Assembly (NCBI GenBank): GCA_020283715.1
Contig: JAIQCW010000066.1
Span: 86,740-150,739 of the forward strand
Length of the DNA: 64,000 nt
Direction: 5' to 3'
DNA from: Cytauxzoon felis
Taxonomy: Eukaryota; Apicomplexa; Aconoidasida; Piroplasmida; Theileriidae
A program made the position numbers and the translations under genes. The notes under the pieces were generated by a model that saw only the letters and a program-made list of their open reading frames with translations, had not been told where the DNA came from and made no database searches. Positions within the stretch are counted from its first letter, which is position 1, and each line of letters begins with the position of its first letter. Shown piece after piece: positions 33,078 through 46,500 of the stretch.

Positions 33078-36000
33078 TTATTTGGTTCCATTAATTTCGA
33101 CTATTTGTCCACTGGTTAATGTATTTTCATTTCTATTACATATACGTCTGAATGATTTTTTGATTATTCTACAAATGAATTTTATAAATTGACTAATCAA
33201 TGGTATAATGACAGGTAATAATATCAATAATAATATAACACCTAGAACTATAACTATATACATATATGCTTTATCAAAGAATGATCTAAAACAATCACCA
33301 ACTATAGAAATGATGAATAATATTAAATCATAAAATACTTACAGTTTTTGAAGACACAAATGATATCATAAAATCTACAATTACATTGATATCCTATAGG
33401 TTCCATATCACGTTTTGGTACTATAATGACCTATAAAGTATATATATATATATATAGACGTATGAATTAAGGATATTCTCTATACTAACCTCATGTGATG
33501 TTTCATTTCTACGTACAATATCATCAACTGATCTTGGATCTTTACCAAGAACAATCTTTGGTACATCAACCTTTATCATCAAATCCATACTATCCAATAA
33601 ATCAAGATCCTCAGAATATAACATTGTCATACATTTCACCGACTTTTTTATATCTACACCCTTAAAATCTATCGGCATCATTACAGATTTATCACCATTC
33701 GAATCCAATAATACCTTCTTCTCATCAGATGTAGCAACCACCACCGTCATCTCATAATCATCCTCATAATAACACTTCAATCTTAATGTATACGTCGAAT
33801 TTACGTCACCTATTGAAATTATATTAAACGAAGTAACATCCACCTGAGGTCCATCCTGCCGTCAGCTCCTTTATTTATCTCCCCCTCCGCTTCCCTGAGA
33901 TCAGCTACGGGTTCCACTTGAGGTCCAGTATTATTCTTAATTCCACCTGATGTTACATCCAACACATCCTTAGCACCATCTTCCATCATTCCCATGATGG
34001 ATGATCCATCACAACCCTCACCACGATCTCCGGGAGTGGCTCTACTCTTTAGAGATAGGTAATTAGAAGAGCCTCCACGGCGAGTGGAAGGTGAGATGGA
34101 GTAGAGGATGGTGGATTGGACCTCAGGTGGACTGTTCACTATGTCAATTCATCTTGTACGAACCTGTATTTTTAATGGTAGCTTCGACATTGCATTTATT
34201 ATTGGTGGAGAGTTTGCATTCACCGATTAATCTAAAGGTGTATGTTATATTTTATTGATTGAATTTACTTTGAGTTGACGATGAATCCTGGTGTATTGGA
34301 GACGATGGTTGTGATATCGGCATCGAATGTATCGAATTCTATAGTAGTTAGATCATCTACTGCATGTGAGTATTCGATGGCATGTATGAGGTTATCATTT
34401 TCCCAATGATTTTTATTTTCATCTTCAGGTTTGATTGTATCATCGATTTGTATGAAATCTAATATTGGTGGTGATCCGAATATATGTGGTAATTTACTCT
34501 ATAATAAATATTATTTGAGATTATATGTATAATATAATACTAACATCTTCTTTATATTCATTTAGATACCATCCTAATTGATTACCAATGCATGAATCTC
34601 TTGGGCTATTACATAAACGATCAGAATCATGCCATGTAGATGTTGATACACCAATTTTATCACATGATGTACCCGTAGGATCGACAGCATCAAAATCGAT
34701 TGCTCTCATATTTATTGTACATTTATATGCTTTACATAAACTTTTATCCATACCTATTAGATTTTAATTATAAATATATTAAGATTAATACCTTTAGGAC
34801 ATTTTGATGTAGTCTTATCCCAAGTTGTATCTTTACATTTATCCTATAGGGTAATTATTTAATTAAAAAAAATATGGGATAGACAAACTTTTATTGATGA
34901 ACCTTTAACTATAGGATTATCACTTGGATAGAATGGTACAGCAATATATTTATTAATTGGAGGTGGTGGTGTAGCATCTTTAGGTATAGATGAGACAATC
35001 TTTACAGATAAATCAAGATAATCTATATTATTAAAATTATATTCTAATACAAAATACTAACCAATTTTATATGAAGTATCTGTATTATTATTCAATAGAA
35101 AATATTCGACACCATCTTGAGCCTATAATAATGTCAATAATTTTCCTCGAGTAAAAAAAAATTACGTCTTCATCGAAATCTTTAGACACTAAAGTAAAAT
35201 TTTTATATATATGATGGATTATACAAGACTACAACATACAATCTGGTAAAATATTCTTATCAGCATCAAATTTATAAACTCTAATTGATATATCACGATT
35301 TTGTTTAGGAGGATATTGAGGCTTATATAAATTATACCATGGACCAATAACCTCCAAACATGTCATTGACATACAAATATTATTACCCAATACATCCGTA
35401 AGATCTATAATAAATAATACATAAATATACATACTAAATCATGGCCAATCATACTCTTCATTCCACTCGCCATTCCACTCCCACCTCCCTTCGTCCTGCC
35501 GTCAGCTCTTCCAATTACCTATCTCTAAAGAGTAGAGCCACTCCCAGAGATCGTGGCGGATTGTAATGTCTGTTCTTCCGGGTAGTCCACTTGAGGTCCG
35601 TTCTTAGGGGTTGGATTATCGAAGAATTTTCATCGGTCCCCTTAATCACAATTATCCACTTTTAAATCTCAATACGAGAACATATGATATAATTACTAGA
35701 CAAATGTACAGAAATTTATTTACCCGAGAACGATCTATGGGAGCTGGAAGGGGAAGTAAATAGAAGAAGCCGTCTGCAAGACGAAGGAAAGGTGGATTGG
35801 ACCTCAGGTGGAAGAAGGATGGATTGTACTTCGAGTGGGGTGTTAATTATATTTTGTTTGTTTTAAGCATACTTGAGCATTGATAATTTGCTCTTGGTGA
35901 TGATGATTTGACATTGATTGAGCATATACAGCATGTAGAGGCATTGAAATTCTCTCTGAGTGATTCGGGTACATCATCTTCTGTTGAGCATTGATTATAA

Positions 36001-36510
36001 TCGACTTCTGCGCATGATTTAGAGCAATGTGTAGAGAGTTGTTTTCGTGATCTTGTGATTGTATGTTCTTTATACATTAATGGTACAGACTATATATAGA
36101 TGTTTATTTATATGAATGATAAGATATTGACATACCATAACATAATCTAATTGATATTTTACATCAGTAGAATGCGTATTAACAACAAAAAATAATCCTT
36201 TACCATTATTATTTTTATCTCTGAATATATAATAATACTCCTTCTATAAGTTAATTTATAATTATTATTGGGATTTTTATCCCTTTAATTTATTACTAAC
36301 CTCTCCATGTACTACATTAATTTGTGTATGTGATCTTAATTTACATGCATCATTATTAGAATCTTTGTCTTGACTTCTTACACATACATTAATAGAGGAT
36401 GTTAATAATCCATTTACATATAGATTATTATAATTATAGATGTACAAATAGAATGACAATAGTAATAGACTATAGTACCATCTATTGAGTAAAGACAATA
36501 CCATTGTCAT
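33078..36510 (-). CDS. HAP2: HAP2/GCS1 male gamete fusion protein
   Basis: Fourteen exons: 36510-36301, 36243-36136, 36089-35873, 35404-35240, 35188-35166, 35122-35062, 35043-34889, 34843-34792, 34753-34545, 34498-34269, 34231-34164, 33809-33490, 33430-33343, 33301-33078; 709 aa, every junction in phase. Class II fusogen of gametes. Visible features: N-terminal signal (LLLLSFYLYIYNYNNLYVNG), paired cysteines in the ectodomain including STCCICS, CIGNQLGWYLNEYKED, a GEC-x-n-C-x-IKNTGDVNSTYTL-LKC segment typical of the HAP2-GCS1 domain, then a C-terminal membrane segment (VIVLGVILLLILLPVIIPL) and a basic tail. Two introns (33810-34163 and 35405-35872) hold cassettes; one intron is only 18 nt (35044-35061). 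Suggests a sexual stage in the life cycle. Confidence 0.92.
33838..34135. repeat. Cassette in HAP2 intron
   Basis: CCACCTGAGGTCC and ACCTCAGGTGG outer ends. CTGCCGTCAG, CCCTGAGATCAGC, CATCATTCCCATGATG, CCACGATCTCCGGGAGTGG, CTCTTTAGAG, CCACGGCGAGTGG hairpins. It carries the GGAGATC variant otherwise seen mainly in exonic copies. Confidence 0.85.
35458..35840. repeat. Cassette block in HAP2 intron
   Basis: CTGCCGTCAG, CTCTAAAGAG, GCCACTCCCAGAGATCGTGGC, a TTCTTCCGGGTAG repeat piece, a GATCTATGGGA hairpin and GTCTGCAAGAC, ending GGACCTCAGGTGG and an extra degenerate end. Confidence 0.8.
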
Positions 36511-36711
36511 TATTATTAGGTAGAGGTCTAGGTTTTACAGTACAATTTAGCGGCAAAAAGCGTCATATATACTAAAAATTTGCGGGGTATAAATAATTTA
36601 ATCGTAATTAATAAATATTTATATCAATGAATTAAATATAAATTCCATATACAAGTTGATTTAAATTTTAATTGTAATGTATTAGTTTATATCATTAACA
36701 TCTCTTGAATG

Positions 36712-36793
36712 CTTCAATCTCCATCGAGACGTGAATCTCTAGAAGTATAGCGAGGCATAGTGGAGATGGACGAAGTCTCGATGGAGATTGAAG
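36712..36793. other. 19-bp perfect inverted repeat with 44-nt loop
   Basis: Arms CTTCAATCTCCATCGAGAC (36712-36730) and its exact complement at 36775-36793. Unrelated to the cassette family. Lies in the 773-bp gap between the divergent HAP2 and PHD genes, where no ORF is credible. Could be a structured RNA or a cruciform; nothing else identifies it. Confidence 0.8.
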
Positions 36794-37283
36794 TTACTAG
36801 GGAGTTAAATGATGTAATATAGAGATTTCATGAAGACTATAATCGTCATAAATACATCTAGAAAATTATTAAATCGCATCATGTTGTTGGTTCAAAGTCA
36901 AGTTTGAGATTACAGAAGGTTGGACATGGATGGAATCATAAATATCTAATCAATATAGAGATGATACTTAATTTAAATATAAATATTTCATAATTAAATG
37001 AAATGGTAATTAATCAAGGATCAATCTTTAAACATCGATCATCAACCATCTCGAATATTGTTACATTGGGCGTGGTATTGATGAACTTCGATGTCATCTT
37101 AAAATTTCTAGACAGATAAATTTGTATAAATAATTTAATTTAAATTTATAATGTATAATGTGTCTGTGTTTATATAATATAGTTTTTTTTATCTTGTAAA
37201 ATGTACTTGTAGAAAAATATTTATTTGATGGGTGGTTATTGGTGATCTTCCTGGATGATTCGGCTTGATTTATTCATGTATTG

Positions 37284-40200
37284 ATGATTGAGGATATAAA
37301 GATGGCGGATGAGGTTGATGTGAATGTTGTTATAGATGGTGGTCAGGATGATGTAATGGAACTTGATCAACGTATATCTTATGACTATAAGATGGATGAT
37401 AAGGTACAATCTGATTATATATCAGCTTTGATAAGATATGATACATTGAAATCATTAATGGGTGATGGTTCATTTTCTGGTATTGGTTATAGTGTTAAAG
37501 ATGATGATGGTATTGGTGACATTGCTGATGCTGATTTCGGTATTAAATCTTGTAATTGTGATTTAGGTATTAATTTATCTATATTTCATAGTATAGATTA
37601 TGATTTTATATTTGATGATGTTAAATTAGATGATATTATTATACCTAATATAGATAATATATTATGTGATGTTTGTTTCAATGTTATTTTATATGATGAA
37701 TGTACTTGTATTCATTGTAATATAAAATTTCATAATAAATGTCTTAATTATGGAATTAATTGTAATAAAATTGTTTGTGAAATATGTAAATATACTAAAG
37801 AAAATGGGGTTCCAAGTGGGGATATAAAATGTGGTATATGTAATTTATCAAATGGTTTAATGAGATATGATGGTAATATATGGTTACATTATAGTTGTAT
37901 ATATTATCTACCAGATGATATGAAGAAGTTTGTTGACGTTCAGCACAAGGATAGCAGAGAAGATGATATAAAGAAGATAGGTTTTAATACTTGTAATAAC
38001 ATCAATAATAAATGTTATATATGTAATTTAACAATAGGTATTACTATACCATGTAATTATATGAAATGTTATAAATATTTACATAGTCGTTGTGTATATA
38101 ATAATAAACCCCATAGTTTATGTTTTAGCACTATAATAAATTATAAATTAAATGATAAAAATATTATATATTTAAAGGTATATTTTGTAATGAACATAAT
38201 AACCCCATAATAATTAAAGAATCTATAATAAATATAATAAAGAAAAATTTTATAATAAAAATTATTATATAAATGGTAATAGTAATTATAGTAAATATAA
38301 TAATGCTATTAATGAATTATATAAATTATATACAAATCATAATATAAATAAACCAATACTTAATACACATTTAAATATTAATCCACCCGATATATTAGAA
38401 CATTATAATAGAAATCAAAGAACTAAACGTAAATTAAATGATCTTATCGATTATTATAATAAAAAAAATCATACTCTCAATGATAATAAATCTATACAGC
38501 CATATACACTCACCATCAATACACATAATGTAAATACTACTCATATCGATTATAATTTACCCGAAGTTAATACACCCAACACCAAACGCTCCATACGAAG
38601 TCGTCCACTCGAGGTCCAATCAAACTCTCCACCTGAAGTCCAATCCAACTCTTCTTCCACTCGGCGTGGAGCCTCTCCACCTGAGGTTACAGCCTCTGAT
38701 CCCACTCGGCGTGGAGCCTCTTCTAATTACCTATCTCTAAAGAGTAATGCCACTCCCGGAGATCGTGGCGAAGGTATTTATCGGACCTCATGTGGAGAAC
38801 CTGGAAGCGATCCACGGGAGCTGGAAGGGGAGGTAAATAGAGAAAGCTGTCTGCAAGACGACGATAAGGTTGGAGATGGTGAAGTTAGTGATTGGACCTC
38901 AAGTGGAGACATGGGGGTAAAAGAGGGTTCTGGGGATAAAAAACCTCATAAAAAGAATGTACCCCATGATAAAGATAATAAACCCCATGATAGTCCCCAT
39001 AATTCTCCACCTGTGGTCCAATCCAACTCTGTTCCACTCGCCGTGGAGGCCTCTCCCAATTATCTATCTCTAAAGAGTAAACCCACTCCCGGAGATCGTG
39101 GTGAAGGTAGTGATGTAACCTCGAGTGGAAAACCCGAGAGCGATCTACGGGAGCTTGAGGGGGATGTAAATAAGGAAGCTGACGGCAGGACCTCAAGTGG
39201 AGTTGGAAAGACATCGGGTATGAAATATATGGATGATATATGTGTTAAGAGTATGGATGTATTGAATGATGGTAATAGTATAATAGATGATGAGGAATTG
39301 AAATGTGAAGATAAGTTGGATATAGAGAATAATAAATATCGTGGTCAAAGATTGGTATGGCAGAAATATGATTTTTTTTAAGAAGATACCATATGGTCCA
39401 TCATTATGTGAGATATTATATAATCAAGATATAACAAATAGATTAAAGAGTATAAAAGATTTAATACCATTAGAAAATAATTTATTATTATATGAATTAT
39501 TACAATCAAATGAATTATCAAATTGTATAATACAAGAAATTTTATGTAATTGTAAAGGTATTATAAAATTATTAGAATATTTAAAATTAAATTTAGATAT
39601 TGAATTAAATAATAAATGTATTAATGATAATAATAAATTTTTACATTTTTATGTACTTGTTGATAATTTTATCTCTTCTGGTATCTTAATTTATAAAATT
39701 ACTAAACGTAATCTTGATGAACTTATCAAAGCTGATAATAATAATGACACCACTCATAAGAAAAATATCAAAAATACATCCACATCATCATCATCCAAAC
39801 GTAACAAAAATACATCTGATGGACAATCCACTCCACACGATGTCCAATCCAACTCTCTTCCCACTAGGCGTGGAGCCTCTCCACCTGAGGTCCAATCCAC
39901 CTTGCATTCTCTTGCAGAGAGCTCTTCCAATTACCTATCCCTGAAGGGTATAGCCACTCCCGGAGATCGTGGTGAAGGTAGTGATGAAGGTTGTGATGGA
40001 TCATCGAAGTGTAGTGATGGATCATCCATCATGGGAATGATGGAAGATGGTGCTAAGGATGTGTTGAATGTAACCTCAGGTGGAATGAAGAGTAGTACTG
40101 GACCTCAACTGGAACCCGTAGCTGATCTCAGGGAAGCGGAGGGGGAAGTAAATAAGGAAGGCAGTCTGCAAGACGAAAATAAGGTTGGAGATGATGTTGA

Positions 40201-43200
40201 TGTTGGTAAGGAAATGGTCAGGACCTCAAGTGGAGAATGTGGGGTAAAAGAGGGTTATGGGGATAAAAAACACCATAATAATGATAATAAACCCCACGAT
40301 TCACATGTAGTGTTAGAGGAAGATAAGGATGTAACCTCAGATGTAATGAAGAGTAGTACTAGACCTCAAGTGGAACCCGCAGCTGATCTCAGGGAAGCGG
40401 AGGGAGAAGTAAATAAGGAGGCCACCACGGCTAGTGGAAAGACATCAGCTGGAACTGGAAAGACATCAGATAATGATATTCGAATAAAGAGTGTTCGTTC
40501 GATTAATTCTAAGCAGTATTCATCACAGATGGTTCGTATGGTTGGTGGTGCTAATGGTATGGTAATGAATCCATTATTATATATAGATTATGATATAAAG
40601 AGGATATTATCACAGATATATAATGATTTGATACATACATCATATATAATAAATAATAATGGTATAAAGAATTATATAAATATAAATAAAGATTATGATT
40701 TTTTGAATGGTATTATATCATATGGTTTAAAAGATGATTTAAGATATTTAAATAATATATTAAATAATGATTATTATAAATATATTAAGAATAAAAGTAA
40801 TAATAATAATAATAAATCATTTATTAAGAATTTACAACTTGATAAATTTATACCACTTACAATTTATGAATGTGAAGTACTTAAACGTTGTGTACTTGAA
40901 ATGACGATTACAAATACTATAGAATTTAAAATTGCTATTATGAGAGATGTTATAGATATAAATAATAATCCATGTAATTTAAATTATATTAATTGGCCTA
41001 TTATTGTTAATTGTATTAAAAAAGGTAAATGTGATGTTCGAGATGGAGATGTTAAAAATGATGTCAAATTACAGAAGATGAATGTTGGGATGAATTCCAA
41101 TAACAATACAATACGTTTAATAAAATTGGGTAAATATAATTGGGAATTTGATAGTGGTGAGAATTTTATTAAAGAGCAGCAAGAAAAATTAGAAAATGAA
41201 TTGGATATAATTATAAATGAATTGAGTATAATAAAAAATAAATTATCATTAAAAATATTAGAAGAGAATTCAAATGAATTAAAAATAATAGAATGTAATA
41301 TAATATATAATAATATATTAACAAAATATGAAGCAATGTATAGATGGAATGATTTAGTATATTATATATATATGGGGTTAAATGATGTAAATATAGATAA
41401 TATAGATTTAAAATTAATAAAAAAAAATGATAATAATGATATATTATATTGTCATATTTGTTTTAGATGTATAAATACAAATCTTAATCCATTATATACA
41501 TGTTGTAGATGTTATATGAATTGTCATAAAAATTGTTATGGTATTAATAAATATAGAAAAGATTATGATGTTAATGATTATATATGTAGAAGATGTGAAT
41601 ATGAAAAAAGAATATTAGGTGGACAATGGAATACATTATTTAAATGTTCTTCTATTATATGTACTATATGTGGTAAAGGTGGTGGTGCATTTAAAAAATG
41701 TACTGGTATAGATGAATGGGCACATTTAATATGTCTAATTATATTAATGCCTAATACTATATGTAATGATTATATATCATTAGAACCATGGACTATTGAT
41801 GTTGTTGATGTTGATGATCTTCATCACATTTGTATAGTATGTAATGTAAATTATGGTTATACTATTAAATGTAATGAATGTAATAACTACTTCCATCCAT
41901 TATGTGCATGGTTACATGGATTTAAATTTATAGTCAATCTCAATAATACCTATAATAATCATCATCATGATATACTCTTTTATAAATTACAATTCAACAT
42001 CTACTGTAATCTACATGATGATAATCAATGGAAAACTAAAATCATTAATAGAAATAAAAAATTCCTCAATAAAGATACAGCATTCAATACATTCGATAAA
42101 AGAAAGAGGATAGTCATCGATAATAATACATGCAATTATAAAAATATCATCGAATATACCAATAATACAAATATTTGCAACATCTGCTTCCAAAATGGCG
42201 CCAATCTACAATGCAACATCTGTAAACTATTTACACACAACAACTGCTACCATAACACCAATAAAAACTTTATCTGCGATAAATGCATACATAAATCACA
42301 GGTTTGTTGGAATATACTACTCAACTCGAGGTACAATCCAACTCTTCTTCCACTCGCCTCCACCTGAGGTTACAACCAGTGTTCCACTCGCCGTGGAGGC
42401 CTCTTCTAATTACCTATCTCTAAAGAGTAGAGCCACTCCCGGAGATCGTGGCGTTGAGAAGGTATGGATTGGACCTCAGGTGGAACCCGCAGCTGATCTC
42501 AGGGAAGCGGAGGGGGAAGTAATTAGAATAGCTGTCTGCAGGACTGACCTCAGGTGGAGAAGCTGTCTGCAAGATGAAGAGAGTTGGATTAGACCTCAGG
42601 TGGATTTTCGTTCTTCCGGGTAGATAATAATATCGAAGAATTTTCTTCGGTCCCCTAAGTTACAATTATCCAATTGAAGAACTTGAGAATTCAAAATAGC
42701 TTCTACCCTGAAACAAAAACTCAAGTCTCCTTCCACTTGAGGTTGTCTTGCAGACAACTCTTCTAATTACCTATCTCTAAAGAGTAGAGCCACTCCCAGA
42801 GATTTTTGCTAGTGGTCCTCCCGGAGATCGGACCGTTAACTACTAAGTGCAAACTTCAAGTGGAACCCGCAGCTGATCTCAGGGAAGCGGAGGGGGAAGT
42901 AATTAGAGAGGCTCCACGCCTAGTGGCAACGGCAGGACGACCTCAGGTGGAGTGATTGACCTCAAGTGGATAATAATATAATAATATTAATAGGTATCGT
43001 GTGTGATATGTGGTCGTTATGATGGTTTATTGATGTTATTACCATTGGGTGGTATAGAGCGTTTATTTATACATATGATATGTGGTATATGTTTTCCTGG
43101 TGAATTGATTAGTATATGTAGTGGAGGTATTGATATAATTGATGATGGTATAAAATGTGATTTATGTAAGAGTACGAATGGTTATAAATTAAAATGTATG

Positions 43201-43491
43201 AGAAAAGATTGTAAGATTAATTTTCATCCTATATGTGGATTAGAGAATAAATTTATAATAGAACCTAATTGTATGGATATAGAATTAGGTCAAATACAAA
43301 TATCATATTGTCAAGAACATTCAATGATAAATAATAGTATAGGTAATAATATTAAATTATTATTAAAATATAGATTAAATTTATTAATGTTAAAGAATAT
43401 AATTAATGATTTAGCATCTAAAGAAACTATTAAACGCACTATATTACGTAAACGTCAAGAAATATTAAATTATGAATTCCCACTTAAATAA
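37284..43491 (+). CDS. Giant PHD-finger protein with three PHD-ePHD modules and in-frame cassettes
   Basis: One long gene by content. Module 1 (nt about 37650-38200): CDVC..CxxC..HNKC..CEIC, then CGIC..WLHYSC and CYIC..HSRC, finishing FCNEH one frame later. Module 2 (41450-42030): CHICFRC.. to FNIYCNLHDD. Module 3: CNICFQNGANLQCNIC...CDKC, then across the intron 42302-42993 into CVICGRYDGLL...YCQEH. Each is the PHD plus extended-PHD (PZP) arrangement of chromatin readers such as AF10/JADE/BRPF. The frame breaks near 38187, 38255 and in the T8 run at 39372-39379; each is repaired by one base in a homopolymer, so sequence errors are likelier than real shifts. Exonic cassettes at about 38600-38905, 39003-39210 and 39826-40450 are translated. 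Likely nuclear regulator; histone target unknown. Confidence 0.75.
38600..38905. repeat. Exonic cassettes 1 in PHD gene
   Basis: Starts CCACTCGAGGTCCAATC and ends GATTGGACCTCAAGTGG. Open in the PHD frame, giving PPEVQSNSS, NYLSLKSNATPGDRGEG, GSDPRELEGEVNRE. No GT-AG boundaries fit its ends, so it appears to be translated. Confidence 0.8.
39003..39210. repeat. Exonic cassette 2 in PHD gene
   Basis: CCACCTGTGGTCCAATCC to GGACCTCAAGTGG. Translated as PLAVEASPNYLSLKSKPTPG, then SDLRELEGDVNKEADG. Preceded by a GGGGTAAAAGAGGG..CCCCAT spacer module that recurs in the other exonic copies. Confidence 0.8.
39826..40450. repeat. Exonic cassettes 3 in PHD gene
   Basis: Long string: CTCTTGCAGAG (39909-39919), CCCTGAAGGG (39939-39948), GCCACTCCCGGAGATCGTGG, the CATCATGGGAATGATG module, two CTGATCTCAG hairpins and CCACCACGGCTAGTGG. 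Open throughout in the host frame. Confidence 0.85.
42326..42970. repeat. Cassette cluster in PHD gene intron
   Basis: At least three joined cassettes within intron 42302-42993 (692 nt), including CCACTCGCCGTGG, CTCTAAAGAG twice, two CCCGCAGCTGATCTCAGGG hairpins, a TTCTTCCGGGTAG repeat piece and a scrambled copy of the CCACTCCC hairpin near 42795-42832. Confidence 0.8.
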
Positions 43492-43562
43492 TGTATCATA
43501 TTAATTTAATTTTATTTATATATATATATTTTTTTATTACATGAAAATGAATTTAATTAATA

Positions 43563-46500
43563 ATGTTTATTATTCTTATACTCATATTTGTCTATTACTA
43601 CAACGCTTACAAAATCACTCCAAACAACCACCACCTCTCATATAATAAACGTATGTTTTATTATTCTACCATCATAAAATTGAAAACAATAATTATAATA
43701 TATAATTATACAATATCATACCCGATGTTTAATCCACCTGAAGTTACAGTCCTACCCTCCTCTCCACTCGCCGTGGTGGCCTTCCTTATTTATCTCCCCT
43801 TCCAGCTCCCATAGATCGCTTCCAGGTTCCACTTGAGGTCCTGTGTTATCTTCCACTCGTATTACTTTGTCTTACTTACAGCTCTTATCTACTCGAAGAC
43901 AAGTATCATCTTCCATCTTGTCTTCCACTCGATGTACCACCTTCCTTCGTCTTGCAGACAGCTCTCCACCTGAGGTCCAATCCACCTTTCCTTCGTCTTG
44001 CAGACAGCTTCCTCTATTTACTTCCCCTTCCAGCTCCCGTAGATCGCTTCCAGGTTCACTTCCACCTGAGGTCCAATCACTGTCTTTCATTAACTTCATT
44101 TTTACCTCAAAAATTTGAAGGAATTTCATCATTTCTGGGGAAACTCATGATAATATCTCAATGACTATCGGATGTATTCCTGATCTCAATACCTCATTGA
44201 GAAGGACTTTGATAATTGTATTTAGTTGAAAAAACCTCACTTCATTCCAATTTATATTCATTGAGATATCCTGAAAAATGTAGATCTCGTCACTTTATAC
44301 TTATCCCGCCGAGATTAGTAATTATACCCGAAAACGATCTACGGGAGTTTGAGGGGGAGATAAATAGAGAAGGCTGTCTGCAAGACGAAAAGAGGTGGAT
44401 TATACTTCAGGTGGATTATACTTCAGTTGTAATTTCTATTAGATATGATATATTATTATGATTATAGGTGTGAAGTTATTGGTGCCTCCACCGAATTTGA
44501 CGGGTGATTTGCATATAGGTCATGGTATGAATATGGTATGTAGTGATATATATTTAAAATATCGTGAGATGTTGGGTGATGAAATAGAAATTATTTATGG
44601 TAATGATCATGCTGGTAATGGTTTTCAGAAATTATATATTAAGAAATATGGTTATGATTCTAGATTGAATATGTTAAAGAATGCTTATAGATATTGTAAT
44701 GAATTGAAATTAAATCATAAAAATAGTTTAAATAATTTGGGTATAAAATGGCCTTATAATAATTATTGGACATTAGATAATAGAAGTAGATTAATTACAA
44801 AAAATATATTTAATAAACTTTTAAATGATAATATTATTAAATTATTATATTACCCCACTTATTGTAGAATTATTAATAATAATTCTATAGAATTAATTTC
44901 TATTTCTGATATAGAATATAAATTATTAAATTATTATATATATAATTATCAATTAATTATTAATGGAGAAAATATTTCTATTTATACATATTATCCTGAA
45001 TATTTTTATGCTATTACTGCTATAGGATTAAATAATAATATCTATAATAAATTAAATATTAAAGATGGGGGTTGATATGGGGGGAATTAGGAAAAATCCC
45101 CATAATAAATTTAGGTAATGTAGGGTATAATAAATTTATAATACCAGGGCATGATGAAGAAGATTATTGGTTAGCAATAGCTAATGATATAAATATAAAG
45201 AATATAATAGATAATAAAGGTAGATTAATAAATGTACCAGATAGATATAAAGGATTAGATATAGATGAATTTAGAAAATATATAATAGAAATGAAATTTA
45301 ATAATAAAAAATTAATAAAAATTTATAAACCAATAGATATATTACAACGTAAAAATATAAAAATAATAACAATATTAGCATTAAATTATATATTAAATAC
45401 AAATAAATTAACAAAATTATTAATAAATAAATTAAATAATATAAATATAATACCAAATAATCGTATAAATATAATAAAAAATCGATTAAATAATATTAAA
45501 CCATGGTGTATATCAAGATATAATTGGTGGGGATTAGATATACCAACCAATAATAATATAAATACAAAATTACCAATCATACCATACTTTGAACATAATA
45601 CAATACCTACCGAACTACTACCGATATATAATACATCTGAAGGACAGTCCACTCCACCTGAGGTTACATCCACCTCTATTCCACTCGCCGTGGAGGCCTC
45701 TCCACTTGAGGTCCATCCTGCCGTCAGCTCTTCTAATTTGTTATCCCAAATGGGTAAAGCCACTCCCGGAGATCGTGGTGAAGGTAGTGATGGATCATTC
45801 ATCATGGGAATGATGGAAGATGGTTCTAAGGATATGTTGGATGTAACCTCAAGTGGAGTACCTGGAAGCGATCTACGGGAGCTGGAAGGTGAGATAAATA
45901 AGGAAGCCACCACGGCGAGTGGAAGAGAGGTTGGAGTTAAGGACGTAACCTCAAGTGGAGAAAATGGGGTAAAGGAGGATTATGGGGATAAAAAACACTA
46001 TAATTATAATCTACCCCATGAATTATATAATAAACCCCATTATGAACTTGGTATAGAAGGTGATGACAAGGATTGGACCTCAAGTGGAATGAAAAGTAGT
46101 ACTGGACCTCAGGTGGAACCCGCAGCTGATCTCAGGGAAGCCGAGGGGAAGGTAAATAGAGAAGCTCCATGCAATGGAAAAGATGGACCTCAGGTGGAAG
46201 GTTGTCTGCAGGACGAAAAAATGAATAGTGTGAAGACTTCAGGTGTAACCTCAAGTGGAAAGGGTTGTTATAGATCTATTGGTATAGGTGTTTATGGTAA
46301 TGAGGTACCGTATGGAATGGTATTTGATACATGGTTTACATCATCATTATGGCCGATAATAACGGGTTTTATTAATAATAATGATGATGATGACAGTGAG
46401 CGTATATTATTAACATGTTATGATATATTAGAATTATGGGTATGTAGAATGTTATTATTATGTAATTATTTAAATAATGATACTTTATTTAATAAAATTT

